From Pelagimonas sp017744045 (GTDB taxonomy: Bacteria; Pseudomonadota; Alphaproteobacteria; Rhodobacterales; Rhodobacteraceae), in NCBI RefSeq assembly GCF_017744045.1, contig NZ_JAGHRD010000016.1: a stretch of 64,000 nucleotides of DNA. One strand, given 5' to 3'. The notes below the pieces were generated by a model. That model did not search any database. It had not been told where the DNA came from and worked only from the letters and a program-made list of their open reading frames with translations. Numbering within the stretch: position 1 is the first letter of the stretch; every line of letters begins with the position of its first letter. This document shows positions 8,699 through 17,632 of this stretch, piece by piece. A program made the translations under genes and the position numbers.

Positions 8699-9618
8699 TG
8701 GCTGTTCTTCTCCTTGCAGAAATCGCCGGTGGTGCACTGGCGCTGGACGCCACCGCCAAGGCGGTGACCGCTGCCAAATCGCTGGGCGATGTGACCGTTC
8801 TGGTTGCGGGCCCCGCTGCCGCAGGCGAGGCCGCGTCGAAGATCGACGGCGTGGCAAAGGTTCTGGTGGCGGATGACGCCGCCTATGCCAACGGCCTGGC
8901 CGAGCCGGTCGCCGATCTGGTGGTCAGCCTGGCAGGCAATTATGAACATATCGTTGCTCCGTCCACGGCGAGCGCGAAAAACATCCTGCCGCGCGTCGCG
9001 GCGCTGCTGGACGTGATGGTTTTGTCGGACGTCACCGCCATCGTGGACGGGTCCACGTTCGAACGCCCGATCTACGCGGGCAACGCGATTCAGACGGTAA
9101 AGTCCAACGATTCCAAGAAGGTACTGACCGTCCGCACCACCGCCTTCGACGCGGCTGGCCAGGGTGGTTCGGCCGCCGTCGAGGCCATCGCAGCGGCCGG
9201 CAACGCGGGCCTGAGCGCCTGGGTCGAGGACAAGGTCGCGGCGTCGGATCGTCCGGAACTGACCTCGGCCAAGATCGTGGTCTCGGGCGGTCGCGGCGTC
9301 GGTTCCGAGGAGAACTTCGCGATCATCGAGGGCCTGGCCGACAAGCTGGGCGCGGCGGTCGGCGCCTCGCGCGCGGCGGTGGATAGCGGGTTCGCACCGA
9401 ACGACTGGCAGGTCGGCCAGACCGGCAAGGTCGTGGCGCCCGAGCTGTACATCGCGGTCGGGATTTCCGGGGCAATTCAACACCTTGCAGGCATGAAGGA
9501 CAGCAAGGTCATCGTCGCCATCAACAAGGATGAAGAGGCCCAGATCTTCCAGGTCGCCGACTACGGCCTGGTCGCAGACCTGCTCGACGCCGTCCCGGAT
9601 ATGACAAAGGCACTCTAA
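8698..9618 (+). CDS. etfA: Electron transfer flavoprotein alpha subunit
   Basis: FAD-binding alpha subunit partner of EtfB, 306 residues. The C-terminal ETF alpha domain is clear: VVSGGRGVGSEENFAIIEGL, AVGASRAAVDSGF, QVGQTGKVVAPELYIAVGIS and VAINKDEEAQIFQVADYGLV. The ATG overlaps the etfB stop by one base, so translation is probably coupled. GC content is clearly higher than in the thiolase gene two bases downstream. Chromosomal alphaproteobacteria normally carry their own etfBA, so this is probably an accessory copy. Confidence 0.94.
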   Translation: MAVLLLAEIAGGALALDATAKAVTAAKSLGDVTVLVAGPAAAGEAASKIDGVAKVLVADDAAYANGLAEPVADLVVSLAGNYEHIVAPSTASAKNILPRVAALLDVMVLSDVTAIVDGSTFERPIYAGNAIQTVKSNDSKKVLTVRTTAFDAAGQGGSAAVEAIAAAGNAGLSAWVEDKVAASDRPELTSAKIVVSGGRGVGSEENFAIIEGLADKLGAAVGASRAAVDSGFAPNDWQVGQTGKVVAPELYIAVGISGAIQHLAGMKDSKVIVAINKDEEAQIFQVADYGLVADLLDAVPDMTKAL

Positions 9619-9620
9619 GA

Positions 9621-10820
9621 ATGACAAACGTCTACATCTGCGATTACATCCGCACACCAATTGGTCGCTATGGCGGCGCGCTTTCTTCTGTGCGAGCCGA
9701 CGATCTTGGTGCAATCCCACTCAGGGCCCTGGCCAGCCGAAACCCGAAGCTAGATCTAGCGGCCATTGACGAAGTGATTTTCGGCTGCGCCAACCAGGCG
9801 GGCGAGGACAACCGCAACGTCGCACGCATGTCGCTGCTACTCGCGGGATTTCCGGATTGTGTCCCTGGCACGACGATGAACCGGTTGTGCGGATCGGGTA
9901 TGGACGCCGTAATCACAGCCGCCCGCGCGATCAAAGCTGGAGAAGCCGATCTCATTGTTGCTGGCGGTGTGGAAAGCATGTCTCGTGCTCCGTTTGTGAT
10001 GCCAAAAGCTACAACTGCATTCTCGCGCGAAAATTCTGCTGAAGACACCACCATCGGCTGGCGCTTCGTCAATAAACAGATGAAGAGTCAATACGGCGTC
10101 GACAGCATGCCTGAAACGGCCGAAAACGTAGCGGAAGACTTCAGCATCAACCGCGCCGACCAAGATGCCTTCGCCATGCGTTCGCAGCGAAAGGCGAGAG
10201 ATGCCATGGCGAACGGTCGTTTGGCCCGTGAAATTGTCCCGGTAGAGATTCCTCAGCGAAAGGGGGAGCCAAAGATCGTCGTACAGGATGAACACCCTCG
10301 CGCGGGTACGACTTTGGAAGCGCTCGCCCAACTGAAAACTTTCGTAAAAGCGGACGGCACTGTAACCGCTGGGAATTCTTCGGGCGTGAACGATGGTGCC
10401 GCAGCATTGATCCTTGCCACCAGCGACGTCGCAAAAAAATTTGGCCTCACACCGATCGCAAGGGTCTTGGGCGGCGCAACCGCGGGCGTCGCACCGCGCA
10501 TCATGGGTTTCGGGCCGGCACCGGCGTCGGAAAAGCTGATGGCGCGACTTGGACTGAAACAAGAAGACTTCTCGGTAATCGAACTTAACGAAGCCTTTGC
10601 TTCGCAGGGTCTGGCCACACTACGGCACCTGGGGATCGCGGATGATGACGCCCGCGTGAACCCGAACGGCGGCGCTATTGCTCTCGGCCATCCGCTTGGC
10701 ATGTCAGGTGCCCGCATCACTGGTTCAGCGATGCTGGACCTCAAACCTGGAGAAAAGTCGTTATCGACCATGTGTATTGGCGTGGGACAGGGGATTGCAA
10801 TCGCGCTCGAAGCTGTCTGA
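9621..10820 (+). CDS. Acetyl-CoA C-acyltransferase, 3-oxoadipyl-CoA thiolase type (PcaF/PaaJ-like)
   Basis: Thiolase of 399 residues. The nucleophile Cys is in TTMNRLCGSGMDAV, the thiolase His in NEAFASQG, and the second His and Cys in NPNGGAIALGHPLGMSG and TMCIGVGQG. The stretch GWRFVNKQMKSQYGVDSMPE and the 400-residue length resemble PcaF/PaaJ enzymes that split 3-oxoadipyl-CoA into succinyl-CoA and acetyl-CoA. That fits the end of an adipate pathway in this cluster; the specificity is inferred. It starts two bases after etfA, so it is co-transcribed, and ends the first operon block. Confidence 0.88.
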   Translation: MTNVYICDYIRTPIGRYGGALSSVRADDLGAIPLRALASRNPKLDLAAIDEVIFGCANQAGEDNRNVARMSLLLAGFPDCVPGTTMNRLCGSGMDAVITAARAIKAGEADLIVAGGVESMSRAPFVMPKATTAFSRENSAEDTTIGWRFVNKQMKSQYGVDSMPETAENVAEDFSINRADQDAFAMRSQRKARDAMANGRLAREIVPVEIPQRKGEPKIVVQDEHPRAGTTLEALAQLKTFVKADGTVTAGNSSGVNDGAAALILATSDVAKKFGLTPIARVLGGATAGVAPRIMGFGPAPASEKLMARLGLKQEDFSVIELNEAFASQGLATLRHLGIADDDARVNPNGGAIALGHPLGMSGARITGSAMLDLKPGEKSLSTMCIGVGQGIAIALEAV

Positions 10821-11307
10821 GGTGCCGCGACAACCACAAAACTAACATAAGTCTAATTATGCGTTTAATTTCTTGTAGCCGGGCACATTCTAAACTGGCT
10901 TGCGATAAATGCCCTATCTTGCTGGAAGCGCAACATCACGGCGGTCACAGATCATGAATTGAAAATGATCTGTGACCGCCTCAACGCAACACCCAGAAAA
11001 TGCCTCGGATGGAAAACGGCCGAAGTGATCCGGGAAACTCTGACGACGGACAATCCCAACATGAGTCGCAGTTCAGATATCGCTCACAGATAACCGTCGC
11101 GGACTTTGCCGCTAGCGGTTTCGAGTGATACCATTTCGACCCAATCCTACATGTGAGCTTCGCGGTAAACACAAGGTATCAATTGTTACCTTTGTTGCAC
11201 ACCCCGATTGGCAGAAAATTAGTTTAATAGAAATTTCCTCGGTGCGCACCTCATAGAGTGACCGGGAAAGGGGCGCCGCGTCAGTCGGTCGTGAAGGGAG
11301 AAATGAA
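10821..11307. other. Intergenic region between thiolase and AraC regulator genes
   Basis: About 490 bp with no convincing gene. It carries a perfect 16-bp inverted repeat (annotated separately) and should hold the promoter of the AraC-family regulator in its AT-richer right half (11180-11260). I see no conserved RNA. Confidence 0.5.
10940..10980. repeat. Perfect 16-bp inverted repeat with 9-base loop
   Basis: GGCGGTCACAGATCAT (10940-10955) and ATGATCTGTGACCGCC (10965-10980) are exact reverse complements. It lies 120 bp after the thiolase stop. No T-run follows on either strand. It may be a bidirectional terminator, an mRNA end-protector, or an IS or recombination scar. Confidence 0.6.
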
Positions 11308-12240
11308 ATGACCCAGCTAGATTTAGCCAGAAACAGTCAGGCGGAGCGCCGGGTGAGGAAACTGGTCGAATACCGGTCCGCGCATTATGCTTCGCATTCG
11401 GAGGCAGCGAGTTACTTCACAAACACCCCTGCACGGGTCCAGTTTTGCTTTGCCAACCCGATCATCTGCCGCCTGGGACGCGGTCACAAAATCATGAGCG
11501 TGTCGGACAGCGACGCATTCGACTTCATGCCCGGCGATGTCATGTTCGTCCCGCCGGGGCTGGAAATCGACATCGACTTGAGCATGGCGCGCACGGACGC
11601 TCCGATTGAATGCGATTGCATCGAGATCGAAAACGAGCGCGTCGAGTCAGTGCTTGGACGACTGAACGAGACCATGACGCGTGGCGGGCACCCGATCGCG
11701 ATGTCGCTCGACTGGACAGCGTTCTCGGTGTTGCGGGGCGGCGAGGCGGATGAGCTTGATCTGCCGAACCTGATGCGCCTGTTTCGGACCGAAAGAGATG
11801 TGTTTTCCGATTTGCGCATTGACTCCAAGATTGACGATCTTCTTCTACGGCTACTCCAGCTTCGCGGGCGTTCCCTGCTTGTCAGCAAATACGGATCGCA
11901 CGATTCCGGTATTGCGGCGGTAGCCAGCCTCATCCGGGACAACCTGCACCGCCATGTGCCGATCGCGGAACTGGCACGTGCTGCCGCGACGTCGGAATCG
12001 TCCGTGAACCGCCAGTTCAAGAAGTACTTCGGCACCACGCCGGCGCGCTTTGCCAACAAGGTCCGCATCGCCGAGGCAAAACGTCAATTGCGCAAGTCTC
12101 TGACGCCGATAGAGGCTCTTGCCTTTGAGCTTGGCTTTTCTGATGCGAGCCATTTCGGTCGAACTTTCCGCAAGACCACAGGCGAAACGCCTGCGGGTTA
12201 TCGTAAGCGCCGTCAGAGACCGCCAAGTATGTTGTCTTGA
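11308..12240 (+). CDS. AraC-family transcriptional regulator
   Basis: A 310-residue activator. The N-terminal half is an AraC-type ligand-binding region (FDFMPGDVMFVPPGLEIDI). The C-terminal 100 residues have two helix-turn-helix motifs: HVPIAELARAAATSESSVNR, and TPIEALAFELGFSDASHFGR followed by FRKTTGETPAGYRKR. Known cyclohexanol clusters are controlled by an AraC/XylS activator (ChnR), so it probably senses a pathway intermediate and switches on the flanking operons; this is inferred. The ATG follows GAAGGGAGAAATGAA. It is transcribed in the same direction as the aldehyde dehydrogenase gene. Confidence 0.88.
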   Translation: MTQLDLARNSQAERRVRKLVEYRSAHYASHSEAASYFTNTPARVQFCFANPIICRLGRGHKIMSVSDSDAFDFMPGDVMFVPPGLEIDIDLSMARTDAPIECDCIEIENERVESVLGRLNETMTRGGHPIAMSLDWTAFSVLRGGEADELDLPNLMRLFRTERDVFSDLRIDSKIDDLLLRLLQLRGRSLLVSKYGSHDSGIAAVASLIRDNLHRHVPIAELARAAATSESSVNRQFKKYFGTTPARFANKVRIAEAKRQLRKSLTPIEALAFELGFSDASHFGRTFRKTTGETPAGYRKRRQRPPSMLS

Positions 12241-12333
12241 TTGTTTTGTTCCAAGTGTTGCGTGTTTTGTTCATGGCGCAATAATTCTGATCGCATTTTC
12301 ATATATCCAAAATTCATCTTGGGAGGAAAGAAA

Positions 12334-13830
12334 ATGCTCGATTGGCTTAAGCGAGGCAGCGGGGACACAAAAGTGCCGGCCCGCGAGATGTTTATTGGCG
12401 GCGCGTGGAGCGCGGCCAGCAACGAAAAGACATTCGCGACGGACAATTCCACCACCGGAGACACCATTGCGCAAGTCGCGGACGCAACTGCGGACGATGT
12501 GACGGCGGCCATTGACGCAGCGACAAAGGCGCAGCCAGACTGGGCGGCGTTGCCTCCTGCTGCGCGCGCAGGGCTTTTTCACCGCGCTGCGGCACTGTTT
12601 GTGGAGCGTCAGCAGGATTTCGTGGACATGCTCGTCGCTGAGACCGGCTCGGGCTTTGGCAAGGCGATGTTTGAATGCTCGCTAGTACCGCTGGCGCTCG
12701 CCGAAGCCGCCGGGCTGACCACCCGCGAGATCGGCGAGATCTATCCGAGCCAGGTACCGGGGAAGATAAATCGCACGTTGCGCTCGCCCGCAGGCGTCGT
12801 GGGCGCAATCAGCCCGTGGAATTTCCCCCTTTACCTGTCGCTGCGAGGCTTCATTTATGCGCTGGCGCTCGGCAACACCGCCGTTCTGAAACCCTCAGAA
12901 GACAGTCCCCTGTCCGGTGGCCTGATGTTGGCGGAACTCTTCAACGACGCGGGTTTCCCAGCGGGTGTTTTCAACGTTGTTACGACCTCCCGCGACGGTG
13001 CGGCCATGGTGGGAAATGCTTTTGTAGATGACAAACGGATCGCGGTGATGAGTTTTACAGGCTCAACACGCGTCGGTCAGCTTCTCGCGACCGCTTGCGC
13101 CAAGGCATTCAAACCGATCGTGCTCGAACTCGGCGGCAAGAACTCGATGATCGTGCGCAAGGATGCCGATCTCGACCGTGCAGTCGATCTGGCATTCTTT
13201 GGTTCGTTCCTGCATCAGGGCCAGATTTGCATGTCCTGCGACAAAGTTCTGGTGGACCGTTCGATTTATGATGCGTTTGTCGAAAAGCTTGTGGCTAAGA
13301 CAGTCAATTTCGTCCCCACCAACCCCGACGAACAGACCTGCGTGGTCGGCCCGATCATCAACACCCGTCAGCTGCGCCGGATCGAGGCCATGGTGGATTC
13401 AGCCGTCAAGGCTGGTGCCAAAGCTGAATGCGGCGGCAAGGCCCAAGGACCGTTCTACACCGCTACGGTGCTGACCCGCGTGACGCCGGAGATGGATGTC
13501 TGGACAGATGAAGTCTTTGGCCCCGTGACCACCGTGACGCCGTTTGACAGTGAAGATGAAGCCATCGCGATGGCCAATGACACGCCTTATGGTCTGTCTG
13601 CCTCTGTCGTTACCGGCGATGTGTTGCACGGTGAACTTCTGGCCGAGCGCATCCATGCGGGCATGGTCCACATCAACGACTCGACGGTCCACGACGAACC
13701 GCATTGCCCATTCTCGGGAATCGGGGCTTCGGGTGGCGGCGGCAAATGGGGACCGAAAGGCGCCATCGAGGCCTTTACAACGCAGCGCTGGATCTCGACC
13801 CAGCGTCAGCCGCACCCACTGCCGTTCTAG
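12334..13830 (+). CDS. NAD(P)-dependent aldehyde dehydrogenase (ChnE-like role)
   Basis: ALDH superfamily enzyme of 498 residues that oxidises an aldehyde to the acid. It shows the motif ISPWNFPLYLSLRG, the glutamate box LELGGKNSM, the catalytic Cys in GQICMSC and a C-terminal PFSGIGASGGGGKWG. In this cluster it would convert 6-oxohexanoate to adipate, as ChnE does; the substrate is inferred. The ATG at 12334 is chosen because GGGAGGAAAG lies just before it; the frame upstream opens with a TTG in the AT-rich spacer. No signal peptide. Confidence 0.9.
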   Translation: MLDWLKRGSGDTKVPAREMFIGGAWSAASNEKTFATDNSTTGDTIAQVADATADDVTAAIDAATKAQPDWAALPPAARAGLFHRAAALFVERQQDFVDMLVAETGSGFGKAMFECSLVPLALAEAAGLTTREIGEIYPSQVPGKINRTLRSPAGVVGAISPWNFPLYLSLRGFIYALALGNTAVLKPSEDSPLSGGLMLAELFNDAGFPAGVFNVVTTSRDGAAMVGNAFVDDKRIAVMSFTGSTRVGQLLATACAKAFKPIVLELGGKNSMIVRKDADLDRAVDLAFFGSFLHQGQICMSCDKVLVDRSIYDAFVEKLVAKTVNFVPTNPDEQTCVVGPIINTRQLRRIEAMVDSAVKAGAKAECGGKAQGPFYTATVLTRVTPEMDVWTDEVFGPVTTVTPFDSEDEAIAMANDTPYGLSASVVTGDVLHGELLAERIHAGMVHINDSTVHDEPHCPFSGIGASGGGGKWGPKGAIEAFTTQRWISTQRQPHPLPF

Positions 13831-13853
13831 ACGCTAGCCGAAAGTAAGAATTG

Positions 13854-13892
13854 GCCCGCTCCTCATGCGGTGAGGAGCCGTTTGGAGCGGGC
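13854..13892 (+). promoter_or_regulatory. Stem-loop between aldehyde dehydrogenase and GMC oxidoreductase genes
   Basis: GCCCGCTCC (13854-13862) pairs with GGAGCGGGC (13884-13892). A competing inner hairpin CCTCA / TGAGG lies within the loop. It sits 24 bp before the GMC start, so it could attenuate or stabilise the message. Confidence 0.5.
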
Positions 13893-13916
13893 GACTATGT
13901 CTTTGGGAGGACAATC

Positions 13917-15650
13917 ATGAAAATTTTTTCGAAAGCACTCGAAAAGGGCGATAGGCTGATGACGCTTCAGGCCGGGCTGGTGCATGGCCGCATCGGGCGG
14001 CGGGCCTTTATACAGATGGCCGTGGCGGCCGGCGCATCGCTGGCGACAGCCAAAGTCTGGGCACAGGAACTGGGCGATGCGGCGATCACGCAGCGCTATA
14101 ATGCGCAGAACCTGGCTAGATCCTATGACTATATCGTCGTCGGCTCCGGGTCAGGCGGCGCTGTGGTCGCTGGACGACTGGCAGCCGAAACCGATGCCAA
14201 CGTACTGGTGCTGGAAGCCGGCGATACCGATCAGATTGACGAAGTACTGAACCCGCTGATGTGGCCCACCAATATCCGTTCCGAACGTGACTGGGGTTAT
14301 ACCGCAGAGGCTTCCGACAAGGTGAACGGGCGTTCTCTGATCCTACCGATGGGCAAGGTTGTTGGCGGCGGATCGTCGATCAACGTGATGATTTGGGCGC
14401 GTGGCCACAAGAACGATTTCGACCACTGGGCCGCCGAAACCGGCGATGAGGCCTGGAACTACGAGAATGTGCTGAAGATTTACAAGCGGATCGAAGATTG
14501 GCACGGCCCAGCAGATGACAGCCGCCGCGGCACGGGAGGGCGACTTTTCGTCACTGAGGTCGAAGACCCTAACCCGATCGCGCCGGCCTTTCTGCAAGCC
14601 TGTGAAAGCGTCGGGATTCCATCCTATTCCGATATGAACGGCGAAATGATGGAAGGCGAGGGCGGTGCGGCACTCGCCAATGTGCGGATCAAGGACGGGA
14701 TGCGCCGCAACCTGCCCGCCGACTACCTTTGGGAAACGCTGAAGCGCCCGAACATCACACTGGTGACCGGCGCAACCGTCCACCGCGTCGAGCTTGATGG
14801 AACCACCGTGACGGGCGTCACTTTCGAGAAGGACGGCGAAGTGATGACCGTGGGCGCGAATGAACGCGTCGTGCTCTCGGCAGGTGCGATCAACACGCCG
14901 AAAATCCTGATGCAGTCAGGTATTGGTCCGGCGGCTCACCTCCGCGAGGTTGGCGTGGAGGTAGCGCATGATCTGCCCGGGGTCGGCCAAAATTTCCAGG
15001 ATCACATCCTCGCCGCGGGCTGCGTATGGGAGTATGACACCCCGCTGCCGCCGCATAACTCGGCGGCCGAGGCGACATTCTTCTGGAAGTCGAATTCCAA
15101 CCTCGACACACCCGACCTACAACCTTTCCAGATTGAGGTGCCCTACGCATCGGAAGTCCATGGCCCGGCCTTCGAGGTTCCGGCGGGGTCGTGGACTATC
15201 GCGCCCGGCATCGTGAAACCGAAATCGCGCGGCGAGGTGCGGCTCACGGGGCCGAACCCCAGCGATCCCCTCTCGATTGACGGCGGCTTCCTTAAGGAAG
15301 AGGCCGACCTGACCGCGCTCACCCGCTGCATTGAACTGTGCCGCGAAATCGGCAACTCCTCCCCGATGGCCGAGTTCGTGAAACGCGAGGTGATGCCCGG
15401 CGCGTTGTCGGGCGAAGACCTCAAGGACTTCGCCCGCAGCGCTGCCGGGACCTATTTCCACGAAAGCTGCACCTGCAAGATGGGTACGGACGAGATGTCG
15501 GTCGTGGATGGGTCGCTGTCAGTTTATGGCATCGAAAAACTGTCGATTGCCGACGCCTCAGTCATGCCGCAGGTCTCGACCGGCAACACGATGGCCCCAA
15601 CCGTGATCATCGGCGAACGGATGGCCGACATTCTGGTGGGAGCGATCTGA
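13917..15650 (+). CDS. Tat-exported GMC-family oxidoreductase
   Basis: FAD-dependent alcohol oxidoreductase of 577 residues. The FAD fold is VGSGSGGAVVAGRLA, the GMC signature GKVVGGGSSINVMIWARG, and the active-site His lies in TYFHESCTCKMG, with STGNTMAPT near the end. The N-terminus holds a twin-arginine signal (GRRAFIQMAVAAGASLATA, ending in WAQ), so the folded enzyme should be exported to the periplasm. It may oxidise the hydroxyacid (6-hydroxyhexanoate) in place of a ChnD-type dehydrogenase, or a longer alcohol; this is inferred. The start at 13917 follows GGGAGGACAATC. The stop overlaps the next start (TGATG). Confidence 0.88.
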   Translation: MKIFSKALEKGDRLMTLQAGLVHGRIGRRAFIQMAVAAGASLATAKVWAQELGDAAITQRYNAQNLARSYDYIVVGSGSGGAVVAGRLAAETDANVLVLEAGDTDQIDEVLNPLMWPTNIRSERDWGYTAEASDKVNGRSLILPMGKVVGGGSSINVMIWARGHKNDFDHWAAETGDEAWNYENVLKIYKRIEDWHGPADDSRRGTGGRLFVTEVEDPNPIAPAFLQACESVGIPSYSDMNGEMMEGEGGAALANVRIKDGMRRNLPADYLWETLKRPNITLVTGATVHRVELDGTTVTGVTFEKDGEVMTVGANERVVLSAGAINTPKILMQSGIGPAAHLREVGVEVAHDLPGVGQNFQDHILAAGCVWEYDTPLPPHNSAAEATFFWKSNSNLDTPDLQPFQIEVPYASEVHGPAFEVPAGSWTIAPGIVKPKSRGEVRLTGPNPSDPLSIDGGFLKEEADLTALTRCIELCREIGNSSPMAEFVKREVMPGALSGEDLKDFARSAAGTYFHESCTCKMGTDEMSVVDGSLSVYGIEKLSIADASVMPQVSTGNTMAPTVIIGERMADILVGAI

Positions 15651-16324
15651 TGACTTTGCAAGCGATATTGACCCGACCCGCTATGGCCGCGATTGCGTTG
15701 GTGGCGGCGCTCCAGAGCGCTCAGGCGCAGGACTTTTCGGATCGCAAGATCGAGTTGAAGGCCGGGCTGACGGGTGTGTTCTTTGACGAGGCCGCGACCG
15801 TCAGCATAGGCGGCGTAGAAGTGCCAGGCGGTGATGCTCGGATCGACGACAATGTCACAGCCATTTTCGAGGTTGGGTACTTCTTTCGCCCGGACATTTC
15901 GGTCTGGTTGGGCCTCGGCCTTCCCGCGACAACCAGCCTTTACGGTGCCGGTTCGCTTGAGGCGTTCGGGCATCTGGGCGATGTCACCTATGGCGCCCCA
16001 AGCCTGACCCTGCGCTACCATTTCAACACCGACGGCAGGGTATCACCCTATATCGGAGCAGGTGCGGTCTATGGGCTGATCCTCGACGAAGAAGATGCGG
16101 CGCTTGCTGACGTGTCGGTCGATAACGGCTGAGGCACGGTGCTGGTCGCCGGTGTCGACTACGCCATCGACGACAGATGGGGCGCTTTTGCAGAGATCAA
16201 GAAATCCTGGCTGGAAACCGAAACAGATTTCACAGCGCCCACTGGGGCCGGACCGGTGGTGGGGGGCTCAAAGCTGACGCTCGATCCGGTCACGGTCACG
16301 TTGGGTGTGTCGTATCGGTTCTGA
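15650..16324 (+). pseudogene. OmpW-like outer-membrane beta-barrel protein with internal TGA
   Basis: Small outer-membrane barrel, likely a channel for hydrophobic compounds (OmpW family). The signal peptide ends at LQSAQAQ. Beta-strand repeats KIELKAGLTGVFF, AIFEVGYFFRPDISVWLGLG and LTLRYHF follow, and the C-terminus is LGVSYRF, ending in the Phe typical of outer-membrane proteins. The frame is broken by a single TGA at 16130-16132 between VSVDNG and GTVLVAGVDYAIDDRWG. The rest of the frame is intact, so one base change (for example TGG to TGA) explains it. It is either a recent nonsense mutation or a sequencing error. Coupled to the GMC gene. Confidence 0.75.
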
Positions 16325-16344
16325 CGACAAACGAGGAGCATTGC

Positions 16345-17190
16345 ATGAGCGAAGATCGTTACGTCGATATCATGGGGCTGAGGACGCGCTACCGGCAAGT
16401 CGGCACGTCCGGTCCGGTGGTGCTCCTCGTCCACGGGATCTATTCGTCCATCGAGGACTGGCAGGGCAATATCGGCCCGCTCGCCGAGCGATACCGGGTC
16501 TGGGCGGTGGACCTGCCGGGCTGCGGCAGGACCGACAAGCCCGCCGATTTAGACCTGTCGCTCGATGCGCAGGTCGCGTTTCTGCGGGCCTTCGTGACGG
16601 AACTCGGGCTCGAAAGTTTCCACCTCGTGGGGCACTCGATGGGCGGACGGCTGTCATTGGGGCTCACGCGCGCAGAGCCGGCTCGGGTCCGTTCGCTGAC
16701 CCTCGTCTCGCCTGCAGTGATCGGCTATGAGACCTACATTCTCTTCCGGCTCTCGACCCTGCCGGGGCTGGGAGAAATGTTGACCTGGCCGAACCCGCTG
16801 GGGATGCGGATGCTGATGGGGGAGGTCGTTCATGACAAGAGCCTGGTGACCGATGAACTCGTGCGCGCAAGACTGGCCTTCGCCCGCATGCCAGGGGCGC
16901 AACGCGCCTTTCTGAAGACCCTGCGTGGATTGTCGAACCTGTTCGGATTCCGCCGTGAACTGGTGCGTGACCTGCATGGTTGGCTGGGCGAAATCGACCA
17001 GCAGGTTATGGTGATCTGGGGCAAGCAGGACAAGCTAACGCCAATGCATCACCTGCGATTCCTCGAGCAGGGAACAAATGCCATTCGCAAACGTCTCTAT
17101 GATGGCTGCGGTCACCTGCCGCATCTGGAACACGCGGATCGGTTCAACGCGGATCTGACGGCTTTTGTCGCGGATGTCGACAACCCGTGA
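16345..17190 (+). CDS. Alpha/beta hydrolase
   Basis: A 281-residue alpha/beta-fold hydrolase. The oxyanion region is VLLVHGIYSSIEDW, the nucleophile Ser lies in VGHSMGG, the acid in IWGKQDKL and the His in GCGHLPHLEH. It follows the outer-membrane protein in the same operon block (ATG at 16345 after ACGAGGAGCATTGC). It is a second candidate for lactone or ester hydrolysis besides the HSL-type esterase, or acts on a side-chain ester. The substrate cannot be told from the sequence. It is the last gene of the catabolic cluster before the IS3 stub. Confidence 0.8.
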   Translation: MSEDRYVDIMGLRTRYRQVGTSGPVVLLVHGIYSSIEDWQGNIGPLAERYRVWAVDLPGCGRTDKPADLDLSLDAQVAFLRAFVTELGLESFHLVGHSMGGRLSLGLTRAEPARVRSLTLVSPAVIGYETYILFRLSTLPGLGEMLTWPNPLGMRMLMGEVVHDKSLVTDELVRARLAFARMPGAQRAFLKTLRGLSNLFGFRRELVRDLHGWLGEIDQQVMVIWGKQDKLTPMHHLRFLEQGTNAIRKRLYDGCGHLPHLEHADRFNADLTAFVADVDNP

Positions 17191-17263
17191 CTGTGGCACG
17201 CCAAAAAGTGTGTTCCGGTATCCGTGCATTCGTTAACAAAACACCCCGATATCGCGCCCTTAG

Positions 17264-17525
17264 TGACCTGCCCCCCGAAACCTCCCGCACTTTAATGTAG
17301 AGTTTGCTCAACCTCTTGAAGGAGCAAACAGATGCGAAAGAGCCGTTTTACAGAAGCGCAGATCATCGGGATGATCAAAGAACAGGAAGCCGGGATGCCG
17401 ACGGAAGAGGTCTGCCGCAAGCACGGTCTCAGCCAGGGCACATTTTATAAATTCAAATCCAAGTATGGCGGCATGGAAGTGTCTGATGCGGCCAAGCTGA
17501 AGGCTTTGGAGGATGAGAAGGCAGG
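17264..17525 (+). mobile_element. Left end of an IS3-family element (orfA stub)
   Basis: TGACCTGCCCCCCGAAA at 17264 resembles the left terminal repeat of IS407-type IS3 elements. A truncated orfA starts at 17332 with MRKSRFTEAQIIGMIKEQEA and runs through a transposase_8 helix-turn-helix (EEVCRKHGLSQGTFYKFKSK) and VSDAAKLKALEDEKAG. Family similarity stops near 17525. The rest of orfA, all of orfB and the right end are missing. The stub sits on the seam between the catabolic cluster and the transfer region. Confidence 0.78.
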
Positions 17526-17632
17526 CATCCGATTCCGGCGATCTCGCGCCGTTCCCAGATTTCTTCTCAGCACCTTCGAATGTAACATATATCGCGTGGT
17601 GACATTTCGCGCATCGTGTCCGTTTCGCGGGC

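Noticed and set aside
10940..10980. Calling the 16-bp inverted repeat a Rho-independent terminator
   Set aside because: No T-run follows the stem on either strand.
16130..16132. TGA as selenocysteine or programmed readthrough in the OmpW-like gene
   Set aside because: No selenocysteine hairpin or readthrough context is visible and the family has no redox residue there; a nonsense change or error is simpler.
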